Source: Kalaharituber pfeilii
Lineage: Eukaryota; Ascomycota; Pezizomycetes; Pezizales; Pezizaceae
Reading direction: 5' to 3'
Assembly (NCBI GenBank): GCA_015179045.1
Contig: WHUZ01000025.1
Location: forward strand, 620,001 to 684,000
Length of the DNA stretch: 64,000 nt
Positions 9,883 through 20,746 of this stretch are shown here, piece after piece; the first letter of the stretch is position 1; each line of letters starts with the position of its first letter. The notes under the pieces were generated by a model. That model saw only the letters and a program-made list of their open reading frames with translations. It searched no databases and was not told where the DNA came from. Position numbers and translations under genes: made by a program.

Positions 9883-10230
9883 CAGGTGCTATACATTTCG
9901 TGCTACGGCCGTGTGGTAAACTACACTAAATTGCGGTGGGATACAGTTGATTGATTCCTACAGAATAACCCCAAATATGCGTCCCAAAACGGCCCTATTT
10001 ATGCAGCAAAATTCAGGAAGTACCTTCGTACCCAACTAAACAATTATTGGTGCGGAATGAGGTTGCGCATAGCAGCGGATTCAGACGGTAAAGAGGATAT
10101 AATCGGTATAGGAAATAGAAGACCATAGAATCATGAAACGTCAGTCTGCATCATGGCCACAGCTCAGGTTGCATATGTTCAGCACACCCAACCACTGTGC
10201 ATGATGTTTCACTTCAGCGCTGCATATTCT

Positions 10231-10654
10231 TCAACAGGCCTCGTCCCTTGACAAGACTTGGAAGTCGACACATAGCCACACTAGCAGGAATACTGGGCGG
10301 CAAGTTACTACGGAAATGGCAGTACGAAATCGGGAAAGCAGACAGCCCAGAATGTCGATGGTGTGGGGAGGAGGAGGAGACTACTGAACATGTGCTCACT
10401 AGGTGCAGGACATGGAAACGAAAGTGGCCAGGAGGCATGCAAGACTTGGTCACTCCTCCGAAGAGCAAGGACACAGACCCACTTAGAGACATCTTGGAGT
10501 GGGCAGGGGCATAGGAGACACACAGGATCTTTTCTTATTCCTTTTCTTCTACCTTCATATGTATCTAATCTCATGTAACTAATCTCGCCATAGCCCCCAG
10601 GGCGGCACGCGAGTAATGATATAAAAAAAAAAAAAAAAAAAATCAACAGGCCTC
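10231..10654 (+). mobile_element. 5'-truncated LINE of the full-length family
   Basis: The body 10243-10642 lies between TCAACAGGCCTC copies (10231-10242, 10643-10654). The frame 10243-10514 encodes the last 90 residues of ORF2, including ATLAGILGGKLLRKWQYEIG, CRWCGEEEETTEHVL and ILEWAGA-stop, almost identical to the LINE at 33.5-41 kb (one Gly-to-Arg change seen). It ends with the A hairpin (GCCC-CCA-GGGC) and poly(A). Confidence 0.9.
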
Positions 10655-10730
10655 TCCATGGTTTCTTGGCATAGGTGCTCTACATTTCGTGCTACGGCCG
10701 CCCCATGGTTTCTTGGCATAGGCGCTATAC

Positions 10731-10813
10731 ATTTCATGATGTTTTTTTTTTTTTTTTTTTTACATCACAGAACCCCGCTTGCAGCGCCAAGCCATGGCAG
10801 GGATTTCATGATG
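10731..10813 (-). mobile_element. Orphan family-B tail insertion (61 bp)
   Basis: The insert 10742-10802 is poly(T) plus the B tail, beginning in sense at CCCTGCCATGGC. It lies between perfect ATTTCATGATG copies (10731-10741, 10803-10813). Confidence 0.85.
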
Positions 10814-11122
10814 TTGAAAGAGACTCGCCATACCTGTGATATTGACCTCATTCTGCCATTCTCGTGTCATCGATTGGGCCCTATGGTAAGTGTCAGATTC
10901 AGCTCACATTCACACATCTCACGATGTTGAAAGGGACCCGTCATACATATGAATTGCACACATTGTCCTTACAGCCTCCACACACCAAGCCACGACCGAT
11001 GGGAAGCTACGACTGCCGGCAAACCACGACTGCCGGCAAACCACGACTGCCGGCAAGCCATGACCGCCTCCCGCTGACAGCCGGCATGCTCACAGAACCG
11101 GCTAGCTATAGGTAGCTAGCAA
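10814..11122. repeat. Two CATACCTGT-type units and an 18-bp microrepeat
   Basis: The first part carries two units of the family found at 41.5-42.4 and 54.5-55.0 kb. At about 11005-11055, three near-copies of CACGACTGCCGGCAAAC follow. No gene is seen. Confidence 0.55.
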
Positions 11123-11129
11123 GCTGCCA

Positions 11130-11174
<45 letters not shown>

Positions 11175-11359
11175 CATTAATCGCGTGCCGCCCTGTGGGC
11201 TATGGCGATGTTTAAGTACATAGATGAGAAAAGGAAAAGAAAACTTAGAACAGAAACTAAATCCTTAAATATCTAGTCCTCCCCGGCCCACTCCAATAAC
11301 TCCACCAGATTCGTGTCTTTTCCCACCTGTCTTATACCTTCAGCTCCTTTCGTGTTCTT

Positions 11360-11392
<33 letters not shown>

Positions 11393-11434
11393 TTCATTAC
11401 TCGCGTGCCGCCCTGGGAGGTGCAGCGCTGCCAG
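11123..11434 (-). mobile_element. Compound family-A LINE ends
   Basis: Poly(T) at 11133-11169 is followed by an A hairpin whose outer pair has changed on both sides (ATCGC...GCGAT). Then come a 3' UTR and an ORF2 C-terminus (LVELLEWAGED-stop, about 11276-11300). A second poly(T) and truncated A hairpin follow at about 11362-11420. GCTGCCAG occurs at 11123-11130 and 11427-11434 and may be the outer duplication. Confidence 0.65.
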
Positions 11435-11489
11435 CCTCGCGAGGTTCAGGCGCCTGTCGATGACCAATGGGTGCGCGGCGTGCCATGCT

Positions 11490-12356
11490 GTTACTGTAAT
11501 TCACCACCAAGCGGGTCACACCGGCAATCGGGACACCTTCATCACCAAAACTGCACAACTTTCGCACTCAACATCTCAACAACCACAACAGCATTTGTTA
11601 ATGTGCTTTATGTAGGTAGCAATCAAAGGGTCATTCTTGCGATCTAGCACTTGTGCCTGCTCAAAAATTGTAGATGCGAAGGAATTATGGCTTGTCGCCT
11701 TTCTATCAGAAGGCTTGGCATTTATTTGCATGGGATGCCCATACAAAATGTTCACAAGACTTGAATGTAGTCCTACTCTTCAACGCTAATTACATTACCT
11801 ATGATATTATATGTCAAGAGTCATCTGAAGAGCCGTAGTAAGATGGTGTATTAATTTGGCTTAATCTGTTGAACTGTAGATTTGGCAATACAATTTATCT
11901 ACTTTGGGGGGGTTGTTCTCATACAAACGCTCTCTATGGGAATATGCTATTGTGAAAAATTTCACAATCACTGCAGGTAATACCTAACTACGTTGCTCAT
12001 ATATTCCTAATGAGCGATCCTGTTGCATTTGAGTGTCAAGATTTTTTTAATGTATTTATTGCAGGTGTAGCGTACAGAATTCGATAGCGGTGGTACTTGT
12101 ATGGGCATCCCATACAAATAAATGCCAAGCCTTCTTATGAAAATGCGACAAGCCATAATTCCTTCGCACCTACAATTATTGAGCAGGCAAAAGTGCTAGA
12201 TTGCAAGAATTGCCCTTTGGTTAATACCTACATAAAACACATTAAAAAATACTGGTGTGGTTGTTGAGATATTCAGTGCGAAAGTTGTGCAGTTTTGGTG
12301 AGGAAGGTGTCCCGATTGCCGGTGTGGCCCGCTTGGTGGTGAATTACAGTAACCTC
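11490..12356. mobile_element. Foldback element with about 255-bp arms
   Basis: The arm at about 11497-11753 is repeated inverted at about 12101-12354. The termini read GTTACTGTAATTCACCACC. The spacer is about 350 bp with no ORF. It sits inside a GCGAGGTTCAGG-type minisatellite. A target duplication is not evident. Confidence 0.7.
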
Positions 12357-12740
12357 GCGAGCGCGAGATGGAGGAGGATGTCGATGCGGCTTCGTACCGG
12401 CAACTTCGCGGGCGCGAGGTTCAGGTGCCTGTCGATGAGCTGTCGATGCGCCTTCGTGCGGGCAAGCTCGGGGGTGCAAGGTTCAGAACAGGTGCCGGTC
12501 GATGCGCCTGCGTGTCAGCAATCTCGCGGGCGCGAGGTTCAGGTGCCTATAGATTGATGAGCTGTCGATGTGCCTTCGTGCGGGCAACCTCGCGGGCGCG
12601 AGATTCAGGGGCCAGTCGATGAGCAGTTCAGGCGCCAGTCGATGCGCCTGTGTGTCAGCAATCTCGCGGGCGCGAGGTTCAGGTGCCTATAGATCGATGA
12701 GCTGTCGATGCGCCCTTGCGCCGGCAACCTCCCGAGCGCG
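12357..12740. repeat. CTCGCGGGCGCGAG minisatellite
   Basis: Imperfect units of about 60-80 bases contain CTCGCGGGCGCGAGGTTCAG and GAGCTGTCGATG, with a self-complementary CTCGCGGGCGCGAG core. One further unit lies at about 11434, on the other side of the foldback element. The apparent ORFs in all frames are by-products of the repeat. Confidence 0.7.
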
Positions 12741-12974
12741 AAGTTAGATGCGACTTTGTGCTGTGCCAGCAACCAGATTCAGATGACAAGCCAGTTCATC
12801 AGTTGTCACTATGTGCTAGTAACATAGGCAAATCTGATCAAGTGGCAAACCCTATACTTATATATATATATGTTATAAATCGTCGCCCCTCGTTGGTACC
12901 CAACGTGTCCCCTAAATATGTAAAAGTAACTAAATCTTAACCCTAGGCCGAAGAGTTCGGACACTCTAAAGGGA

Positions 12975-13225
12975 TATAAATAATAGCCCTGAGGAAAGAC
13001 CTGGGGAAGGTCCGAAGATGGCTGGAGACTTCCAACAAGAATATAGGCAAAGTCACTGGGATTAGATGGTTGAGAAAAAAGACAATCTTACTGGAAGAGG
13101 GAAAAACGACGAGTTCCGTGGTGGTATACCTAGAGACACCAACGGAAACGGAAAAAGTCAGGCTCGGAGGGAAGTGGTTAAAGTTGTGCGTGTATGAGAC
13201 AGACAGGGGAAGGAAATCACTCTCT
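12975..13225 (+). pseudogene. ORF1 C-terminal fragment
   Basis: It encodes ALRKDLGKVRRWLETSNKN, then IRWLRKKTILLEEGKTTSS and VRLGGKWLKLCVYETDRGR, the conserved C-terminal domain of the ORF1-only elements. No 5' part, hairpin tail or poly(A) remains. Confidence 0.75.
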
Positions 13226-13795
13226 GACTATGTGCATGAGATATTGGGCATATTGAGTATATTGAACGTCTTACATATATTGGCCGCATGGATTAGATAT
13301 TGAGAATATATTACTATATACATGAGATATTGTGTATAATTATACATTAGACTACGTGAATGAGATATTAGGTATATTACACATGTTGATTGTATGCATA
13401 AGATATGGAATATGTTGAACGTATAGTATATAATGAGTGCGTGCATGAGATGTTGGATACATTTAGTATGTTGTGAGGTATCTGACGTTTTTTCACATAA
13501 CTCCACTTGCAGCTATTTAGTATAGTAGGGTAGGTATCCAATGAAATGACCCAATCTCTACATACGCTCACAAGCATGACGACGACATTTTTGATGCATT
13601 TACTATGCGTAAAATGGTCTATCTTCTACATGCGTAACGAGGGCATTGGCGACAAGGGCATTGGCGATGAGAGCATTGGCGACGAGGGCATTGGCAACGA
13701 AGAGGCAATTTTCAACATATTTAACATGCGTATGCTACACATGCCCAATGAGGGGATTTTTGATGTATTTCGCATGCACAAATGGTCTACTATAC
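13226..13795. repeat. Degenerate TATTGAG repeats, a decayed B tail and an 18-bp GAGGGCATTGGCGA repeat
   Basis: The first part is the degenerate AT-rich family. At 13476-13538 a decayed family-B tail insertion in minus orientation is flanked by AGGTATC (13476-13482, 13532-13538). At 13625-13690, four near-copies of an 18-bp GGCATTGGCGACGAG unit follow. Confidence 0.55.
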
Positions 13796-14009
13796 TAGAC
13801 AGAAAAATAAGTATTTGGACAGGGCATAATGCATATTATGCGCTATACGGTATTTGAGCATATTTTCGTATGGACACCCTATCACGAAATTTGGACTGTC
13901 TTATGGCTATCACCAGCCAAGCATACGAAAATATACTAGTTTCTGCCGAATACTGCATGGCGCATAAATATGCATTTGTCCCCTGTACAAATATTTATTT
14001 TTCTGTCTA
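13796..14009. mobile_element. TA-flanked MITE, copy 1 (210 bp)
   Basis: The termini GACAGAAAAATAAGTATTTG at 13798 and their inverse ending at 14007 are flanked by TA (13796-13797, 14008-14009). Inner arms share ATGCATATTATGCGC and CATATTTTCGTATG, so most of the element can fold. The ends and TA suit a Tc1/mariner-type non-autonomous element. Confidence 0.8.
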
Positions 14010-14304
14010 TGATAGTACGGTAAGCCAGTTCTTTAGCTAAGTGGAAATCACATTGCAGCTCTTATGTCATGAGTAAGGGTGTCAAAAATGCCTTCGAAGC
14101 ACATATATGGAATAGACCACTTTGTATATATTAAATACATTGAAAATTGGCTTCTCACGAATATAGAAACATCAGGAAAAAGGGGAGTTTGCACCCTCAG
14201 TGCCATGAGCGCCAGGGCGCTGGAGCGCTGGGGCGCTGCTATTGCACTGCGAAAGTGTCCTGCCATTGCGGTACTACTTCCCATACCAGACATGCATCTT
14301 ATCA

Positions 14305-14348
14305 TGCCAAGAAACCATGGGCGACCGTAGCTCCATGGTTTCTTGGCA
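14305..14348. repeat. TGCCAAGAAACCATGG palindrome
   Basis: It has perfect 16-base arms (14305-14320, 14333-14348) with a 12-base loop, and belongs to the same family as 9838-9882. Confidence 0.75.
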
Positions 14349-14499
14349 TAGGTGCTAATCAGCAAAAAAGAGGTTGCATCAGCAGCAGCGTCACGACGCA
14401 CAGTTTGTGCCCTGAGCGCCCATACATTTCTGGCCTTCTGACTCACTGGCTTGGTGCGCCCATCGTAGTCTATCACAAAAGGTAGTTTACACCCTCAGC

Positions 14500-15040
14500 G
14501 CCCACAAGGCAAGTAATCCTGTCGCCAGCGTTGCGACATGCTCAACGTGCTCACAATGTCCCTCATTGCACCCACAACGCAAGTAATCCTGCCGCCGGCG
14601 TCGCAACGTACTTAACGTGCTCAGAATGTCCTCTATTGTGTCTATAATGCAAGTAATCCTGCCACTGGTGTTGTGACATGCTCAACGTGCTCAACATATC
14701 CTCCATTGCGCCCACATTGCAAGTAATCCTGCCGCCGGCATAGCAACGAGCTCAACGAGCTCAACATGAGTAATGTACCCAATACGTTCTACATTTCATG
14801 TGCATGCTCAACATACTCGACATTCTCAATGTGCCCAATGTGTCCTATATCTCATGTGCACATACTCAATATGCTTAATATACTCAATGTGCCTACATCT
14901 CGTAAGCGCACTCAACGTTTTCAAATGCTTACTGTGCTCAACATGCTTAACGTGCTCAACATGCTCAATGTATTCTACAATTCCATATCTGATACGTGCG
15001 CCCAATATGTCCAATGATGTGAAGATGGTCAATTAACTCG
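14500..15040. repeat. CAAGTAATCCTGCCGCC units and CTCAACATGCTCAA repeats
   Basis: Four units of about 65-75 bases lie at 14500-14770, followed by short CTCAACRTRCTCAAYRT repeats to 15030. The latter are the same family as at 0.45-0.73 and 58.04-58.4 kb. No coding signal is seen. Confidence 0.6.
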
Positions 15041-15542
15041 ATTTGGCAATATCGCAGCATGCCTGAACTGCCCTGGTTAGCACTTTACGGAATTGAGATC
15101 AAGTTTATGGTGTTGAAAAGGGGTGGAGTCAGATACGTACTGGGCTCTCCCTTGGGTTACTGAATTGAGTGCTGGTGAGGTCGCTTGGGCCCCCGTTGGG
15201 TCTCATATAGGTTGCTAAATTCGGAGCTGATCCTATAGAGCGGGGGGTTAGGGGGTCGCCCATACAAAATTTCAGTCATACACTGGGTGGGTGCCAGGGG
15301 TATTTTTCTCTAAACCTTGGCATGCGGCATCAATTAAACTAAAGTTGGACGCTTTTTCTGTATGCTAGCATGGACATTTCTGATGCTAGCCACAAATGGA
15401 GGTCAACGCCAGCCGAAATTAAAATCGCTAGCATGGATATCACATAACTTATTTTTATCACATTACAGCCCTGGCTTCCACTTTGAGTATATGGACACTG
15501 TAGCAGTAGTTATACGTTGTGTTACCCCATAAAACTACAGCT
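15041..15542. other. No gene or repeat recognised
   Basis: Unique-looking sequence without an ORF I can support. Confidence 0.4.
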
Positions 15543-15656
15543 GGTCACAGTGGCGCAACTGGTAGGGTGCGAGCCCAAGAAGCGGGGGTGTTCTACCCAC
15601 CCAGTAGGCAGCTCGAGCGTGGCCCAGGTTCTGAGTTCGAACTACGGGGTGACTGG
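15543..15656 (+). other. tRNA-like sequence with A-box and B-box motifs
   Basis: GTGGCGCAACTGGTAGGGTG resembles a tRNA D-arm/A box and GAGTTCGAACTAC resembles a T-loop/B box about 85 bases downstream. The ends could form an acceptor stem of about six pairs (GTCAC with GTGAC). The anticodon arm cannot be folded credibly and the T-stem is weak. It could be a decayed tRNA or a SINE head. Confidence 0.35.
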
Positions 15657-16100
15657 CTACTTCTACTTTTTTGCATTGCGTAGTATTGATTTTTGACAAA
15701 TTTCATATGGGCTTTCCAAATATGCACAGGAATCCAATTCAACATATGCAGATTGGTCTATTTTCTGCATACCGGAGGAGCCAATTCTCTAGTCTCATAA
15801 CCAGCCAAGCCTCGACATTTTTAACATATGCAAAATGGTATATTTTATAGATGTGCAACGAGCAATTGTGACATATTTAACATGCGCTGCGACCGATGTG
15901 AGTACTATTTTACCTGGCCTTGGCAAATGCCTTGACAGATGCATGGTAAGCCGTTTTTAACATGTGCAAAATGGTCTATTTTCTATATGCACGATGAGGG
16001 CATTTGTGACGTATTTAGCATTTGCAAAATGGTCTGTTTATGGCCTGCCCGGCGGTTAATACCTTGCACAGTAATTTTTTGGTTTTTTTTTTAACATCGT
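15657..16100. other. No gene; scattered TTTAACATATGCAAAATGGTC motifs
   Basis: The phrase 'catatgcaaaatggtctatttt' recurs about four times here and near 13.58-13.79 kb. Nothing coding is visible. Confidence 0.4.
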
Positions 16101-16109
16101 CATTTAAAT

Positions 16110-16240
16110 TGTGCAGCTGCAAAGGTGCATTGCCATTGCACTGCAAAGGTGCGTTACTATTACACTGCAAAGGTGCGTTGCCATTGGTGCGTTGCCATTG
16201 CACTACAAAGGTGCGTTGCCATTGCACTGCAATGGATCCG
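16110..16240. repeat. 24-bp tandem repeat, about five copies
   Basis: Units read CACTGCAAAGGTGCGTTGCC plus ATTG. Confidence 0.75.
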
Positions 16241-16252
16241 CCGCATATGTAC

Positions 16253-16568
16253 TAGACCGAAAAATAAGTATTTGGACAGGGGATAAATGCATATTTATGC
16301 GCCATGCAGTATTCGGCAGAAACTAGCATATTTTCGTCTGGTGATAGCCATAAGACAGTCCAAATTTTATGATAGGGTGTACAACTTCATTATGTAAGAA
16401 AGTATTTGGACAGCTGACGTGATGAAATTTGGACAGCTGACATAATGAATTTGGACTTTTACACCTATTCTTTACTGCCAAGCATATGAAAATATGCTAC
16501 TTTCTGCCAAATACCGCATAGCGCATAATATGCATTATCCCCTGTCCAAATACTTATTTTTCTGTCTA
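16253..16568. mobile_element. TA-flanked MITE, copy 2 (312 bp)
   Basis: It has the same termini as copy 1 (16255 and 16566) flanked by TA (16253-16254, 16567-16568). It is about 100 bp longer than copy 1, and the extra interior has two TTTGGACAGCTGAC units, so copy 1 may be an internal deletion. Confidence 0.8.
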
Positions 16569-16569
16569 G

Positions 16570-17250
16570 TAAAGTAGGGCATTTTGTGCACATTAAGTGG
16601 GTTATCCTGGTGCTGAGTCATACGTGAACTGAGTCATTCCCGTCCTAGAGTTTGCTGGCTTAGGCTTCGCTTTCTCCTCTCTCATCTCCGTACTCCTTAG
16701 AAAACAACGCCGCAGCCCCATCACGATAGCAGCCCCCTCCGCCTTCTATTCCGGCGAAACACACCTTGCAAACCCGCAAACACGCAGCATCTTGCCTTCA
16801 CAGCATCCCCCCTTCGCAGCAACTACCTTCCCCTCCTAGCTCTCAGCAGCTCCTCAGGTACGCCACGCAATACCCCCCTCACAGTCTCCCCCCCGCAGCA
16901 AGAGCATCTCACTCAAACTTTTTTACAGAACTCCTCGTCGCGCACTGAATTTATGCGCACTGAATTTACGCGTGGTGAGTTCACGCGCCGCAGAAGAACT
17001 CATACGCCGCAGAACTCGCGCCGATTTTACGCATGCTGAATTCCTGAGGTGTACTCACGCCTAACTTACCTACTGGCCGACTTGCCAGCCTAACACCTTC
17101 ACATTTTCACTTGCTTGTTGCTTCTTCACTTCTCCTTTCACTTTTTGCTAGACTATTCATTGTGTAAAACATTCAGTGCGTAGTGCCTGAATTTTTACAA
17201 AGTTAGCACCTTAATTATTTATGCGCAACGCCTAATAATTTTGGTGGAAG
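16570..17250 (+). promoter_or_regulatory. Upstream region of the 17.25-kb gene
   Basis: A CT-rich stretch (16.6-16.95 kb) and AT-rich sequence directly before the ATG resemble a fungal promoter and leader. No TATA box or start site can be assigned. Confidence 0.35.
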
Positions 17251-17580
17251 ATGTCGGATGCGGAAGGAGAAAGGAGATTTGAGAGAGTTCGAGAGGTGAA
17301 TGCTGAGGTGGAGGCAATAATGCCCATTGGGAAGCCCGGGGAGTATGCTGAAGTCTTCCACAGGCATATCCGGAGCTTGGTGAATTCGTTTAATAAGCTT
17401 CCAATTATTTCAACTACCGTTTCCTTTCAAGCCTTAATGGCTGATCAAAACAAAAAAATTAAGTGCTCTGATGTAGAGCACGATCAACTTTTTGAACAGG
17501 CCACGTTAACGGAAGTGAGTGGAAGGTGGATGTCTTCGGAAGGTAGTGAATTACTGGTTTTTTGGAAGGGGGGATTAAAT

Positions 17581-18479
17581 GTAAGTATGCGTTTTTTTTT
17601 GGGGGGGGGTTATATAATAGGCTATGAACCTATGGCAAAAATCTATATACCTGATCCGGCTGCCCTCTACGTCCTCCTGCTTTCACTCCGGTTACCCGCC
17701 GGCTGCCCTCCACGTCCTCCTGCTTTCACCCTGGTTACCCTCCGGCCACCCTCCACGTCCTCCTGCTTTCACTCCGGTTGCCCTCCGGCTGCCCTCCACG
17801 TCCTCCTACTTTCACTCCGGTTACCCGCCGGCTGCCCTCCAAGTCCTCCTGCTTTCACCCCGGTTACCCTCCGGCTACCCTCCACGTCCTCTTGCTCTCA
17901 CTCCGGTTGCCCTCCGGCTACCCTCCGCGTCCTCCTACTTTCACTCCGGTTACCCTCCGGCTGCCCTCCACGTCCTCCTACTTTCACTCCGGTTACCCTC
18001 CGGCTACCCTCCACGTCCTCCTACTTTCACTCCGGTTACCCTCCGGCTACCCTCCGCGTCCTCCTACTTTCACTCCGGTTGCCCTCCGGCTACCCTCCGC
18101 GTCCTCCTACTTTCACTCCGGTTGCCCTCCGGCTACCCTCCGCATCCTCCTACATTCACTCCGGTTACCCTCCGGCTGCCCTCCACGTCCTCCTACTTTC
18201 ACTCCGGTTACCCTCCGGCTACCCTCCACGTCCTCCTACTTTCACTCCGGTTACCCTCCGGCTACCCTCCGCGTCCTCCTACTTTCACTCCGGTTGCCCT
18301 CCGGCTACCCTCCACGTCCTGTTAATTTCACTCTGGTTACGATCCGGTTACCCTCCACGTCCTCCTACTCCCCCGGAGGGTAGCCGGCTTCCCTCCGGTC
18401 ACCCTCTACGTCCTCCTACTCCCACTCCTCGTTTTATTTTATTTGCTGTTGCGTATATATACTAACTTAAAAATTATAG
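17581..18479 (+). other. 899-bp intron filled by a minisatellite
   Basis: The donor is GTAAGTATGC at 17581, a perfect branch point TACTAAC lies at 18460-18466, and the acceptor TTATAG ends at 18479. It is very long for a fungal intron. The exons on both sides stay in phase, which supports the splice model. Confidence 0.75.
17655..18425 (+). repeat. 43-bp minisatellite, about 17-18 copies
   Basis: Units contain CCCTCCACGTCCTCCTACTT then TCACTCCGGTTACCCTCCGG. Because 43 is not divisible by three and all three frames are open, long repetitive ORFs (up to 404 codons) arise by chance. They should not be annotated as protein. Confidence 0.9.
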
Positions 18480-19168
18480 TATCCCATTGGAAAATCGGCA
18501 GGTATTCAAATGCAAAAAGATACTGTTACAGCCATTGATTCCTTAGAAGAGGAATATTCACCACCTCCTCCAGGGAAAGAGGATTGCCGTTACTCTAAAG
18601 TGGCTTTACTTTGTCAAAGACACTCTACTTTTGGAGTATATCACTTGGCATATTGGATGCATAAAGGACATACTTTTACTCCACCTACTTTATCGAGGCA
18701 TATTGGATCTGCCGGCTACAAGCAGCGGGCTGTAGGTGCTTTCTTTAATAATATTTCTCAATTAATTCAAGTTATTGGAATGCTTTTTTTAGTTATTGAT
18801 CCTGATTGTTATTTACGTTATTGGAGGCTTTTTCAGGAAGATTGTTCTAATAATGTACCATGTTCTTTGCTGAACACTTCTCGTCGTGCCTGTTTTTATG
18901 GACTTGCTTTGTTGCAGAATACTCAAGTTGAAGCTCACAAAAACTATAATGATACTCCGGATGGTTGGGTGGCTATGTGTTGTTGGGGAAACTTTCCTGG
19001 GGAGAGTTAGTTTTAGCTGATTTAAGGATGAAGTTAAAGTTTCAGCAGGGGGATGTTATTTTTTTTCGTTCTCGTTTACTGGAGCATTTTGTTGCGGACT
19101 TCGATGGTGCTCGTTCCAGTATTGTTTTTTTTTCACATGAGAAGATTTTAAATAAAACTTGGCTTTAA

Positions 19169-19794
19169 ACTCGATTAATCTTTGTCCGGCATCTCCCTGA
19201 GATGGACTGTAATGCCCCGGTTCCATATGACTAAACTCTAGTGGAACCGGAGCAATCTGTTTTGATTTTTTGTGATTTTTTTTGTGGCTTAATGTATTAA
19301 CTGTAGAACATTTATGTCACGCGCGGCGGCGGGTGGCGGCGGGTGCTGCCTGTCACCGATCACGATCAGTTACCCTGAACTATTTTAAGGTCCACCGGGT
19401 TCACATTACTTGCCCACTAGCACAGTTTTGGATAATGACAAGGATACTTTTGGATAAGCAGCGCTTAAGGGTTATGATTACACTGTTTGGATAACAATAA
19501 TTGTACTGGAGGCACGGCACTTAAGGAATTACGCTTTTTGGATAACATCGATCATGCTGAAGACACGGAGCTTAAGGAAGCCTTTCTACATCTCTCTATT
19601 TCTGTGTTGCCCTCTCCTGTATTTAAAGACTCCTTTTCCACCCCGTACTCTAGACCCCTCAAGCAATAAATATATACTCTCCTGGCTATACCTTTTCCTC
19701 TATAACTATAAGCAGCGTTCTGCTTAAACCTGTGAGCACTGGCATTGCGTGGCCCGCCTGACTCGATCTGTGACTCCGTCCTGGCTACTAGCTC
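19169..19794. other. No intact gene; possible old LTR sequence
   Basis: From 19210 (TGTAATGCCCCGG) the sequence resembles an LTR with a TATAACTATAA-type region near 19.70 kb, and GCTTAAGG motifs recur three times. I found no matching TSD, so it stays tentative. Confidence 0.3.
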
Positions 19795-19988
19795 CCTGAG
19801 GCCAGACGTTGGCGGAGATGATGGACTGGGCGGCGGAGTAGACGGAGGATTCATTACACGTTCATTCTCATTTTATGGTTTTATTTGCGAGTTACTATTC
19901 AATTACTGTCTTGCATGTATCTAAACCCTCGCCATAGCCTACAAGGCGGCACACGAGTAATGCAATAAAAAAAAAAATTCCTGAGGCC
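19795..19988 (+). mobile_element. 5'-truncated family-A LINE 3' end (176 bp)
   Basis: The body 19804-19979 lies between CCTGAGGCC copies (19795-19803, 19980-19988). It encodes the final MMDWAAE-stop, followed by a 3' UTR, the A hairpin (GCCT-ACA-AGGC) and a short A-run. Confidence 0.8.
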
Positions 19989-20194
19989 GGTCTGTTACAC
20001 TGCTAAGGGATACGGCTGATTCAGGGTAACAGTAGTTTCGCAAGCGCTGAATGGAAGAGGCTTGACATAAGAGGCTTGCAGGAGTTCAACGGTTCCAGTT
20101 TAGCGGCAATGGCAGGTTATGGTGAAAGGCAGAGAAGATCAGGTACTGAATTAGATTCATAACCTATTTACTATACAATGCCTTAGAGTTAGGG

Positions 20195-20746
20195 GCAATG
20201 CACTTCTGAACCTATATATCTATCGTTCCATGCGGAACGGTTTCCACCAATGCCTATACCTCTATATCATTCTGTACGGAACAGTTTCCTACCTATGCCT
20301 ATGCCTCTATATCGTTCCGTGTAGAACTGTTTCCTACCTATAGCTATACCTCTATATCAGTCCGTGCGGAACAGTTTCCCACCTATGCCTATACTTCTAT
20401 ATCATTCCGTATGGACTAGGAATGGTTTCCCACCTATGCCTATGCCTCTATAACGTTCCGTGCGGAACGGATGGGCCTTGAGCTTAAGCTCAAGGCCCTT
20501 CGGGTCAGAACAGGCTCAAGGCCTTCCGTCCTGAGCAGGCTTAAGGCCTTCCACCAGGAAGCAATGCTCCTATGGTTCCACCTATACCTATACCTCTATA
20601 TCGTTCCATGCAGAATGGATAGGCTCGAGGCCTTCCAGCCAGACGAGGCTCAAGTCCTTCTGCCCGAAGCAATACTCCCCATGGTCCTATCTATACCTAT
20701 ACCTTTATAGCATTTCGTGTGGAACAGATGGGTTGATTACAAGCGG
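20195..20746. repeat. TTCCGTGCGGAACGG tandem repeat
   Basis: About six units of roughly 60 bp (CCTATACCTCTATATCGTTCC, GTGCGGAACGGTTTCC) run to 20470, then looser units with CTCAAGGCCTTC. Each unit has a TTCCRTRCGGAA palindrome. The region abuts the first gypsy LTR. Confidence 0.7.

Larger units (their letters stand above)
17251..19168 (+). pseudogene. 2OG-Fe(II)-oxygenase-like gene with one frameshift
   Basis: Exon 1 is 17251-17580 (110 codons). The intron is 17581-18479. Exon 2 starts at 18480 and joins in the same phase (LNYPIGKSAG). The C-terminal region resembles a fungal oxygenase family: HKNYNDTPDGWVAMCCWG, then GDVIFFRSRLLEHFV (candidate distal iron-binding His) and GARSSIVFF (candidate 2-oxoglutarate-binding Arg). 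The first metal motif should be HxD, but here the Asp position reads Asn (HKN). At about 19002 the frame breaks: GNFPG lies in one frame and GELVLADL in another, as if one G were lost from a G-run. Joined, it would be about 340 residues. The assignment rests on motif memory only. The gene is probably dead unless the frameshift is an assembly error. Confidence 0.5.

Noticed and set aside
8835..13016. A 33-bp shared sequence (ORF1 segment) at 8.84 and 12.98 kb as a giant TSD
   Set aside because: The copies differ at several positions and belong to the same protein family, so two independent ORF1 relics are simpler.
15543..15656. A functional tRNA gene
   Set aside because: A- and B-box motifs are present but the anticodon arm and T-stem do not fold credibly; kept only as tRNA-like.
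17624..18465. Long Pro/Leu/Ser-rich ORFs (up to 404 codons) over the 43-bp repeat
   Set aside because: All three frames are open because the unit is not a multiple of three, and the repeat sits between strong splice signals.
19210..20035. LTR starting TGTAATGCC
   Set aside because: No matching 5-bp flanks or convincing 3' terminus could be found.
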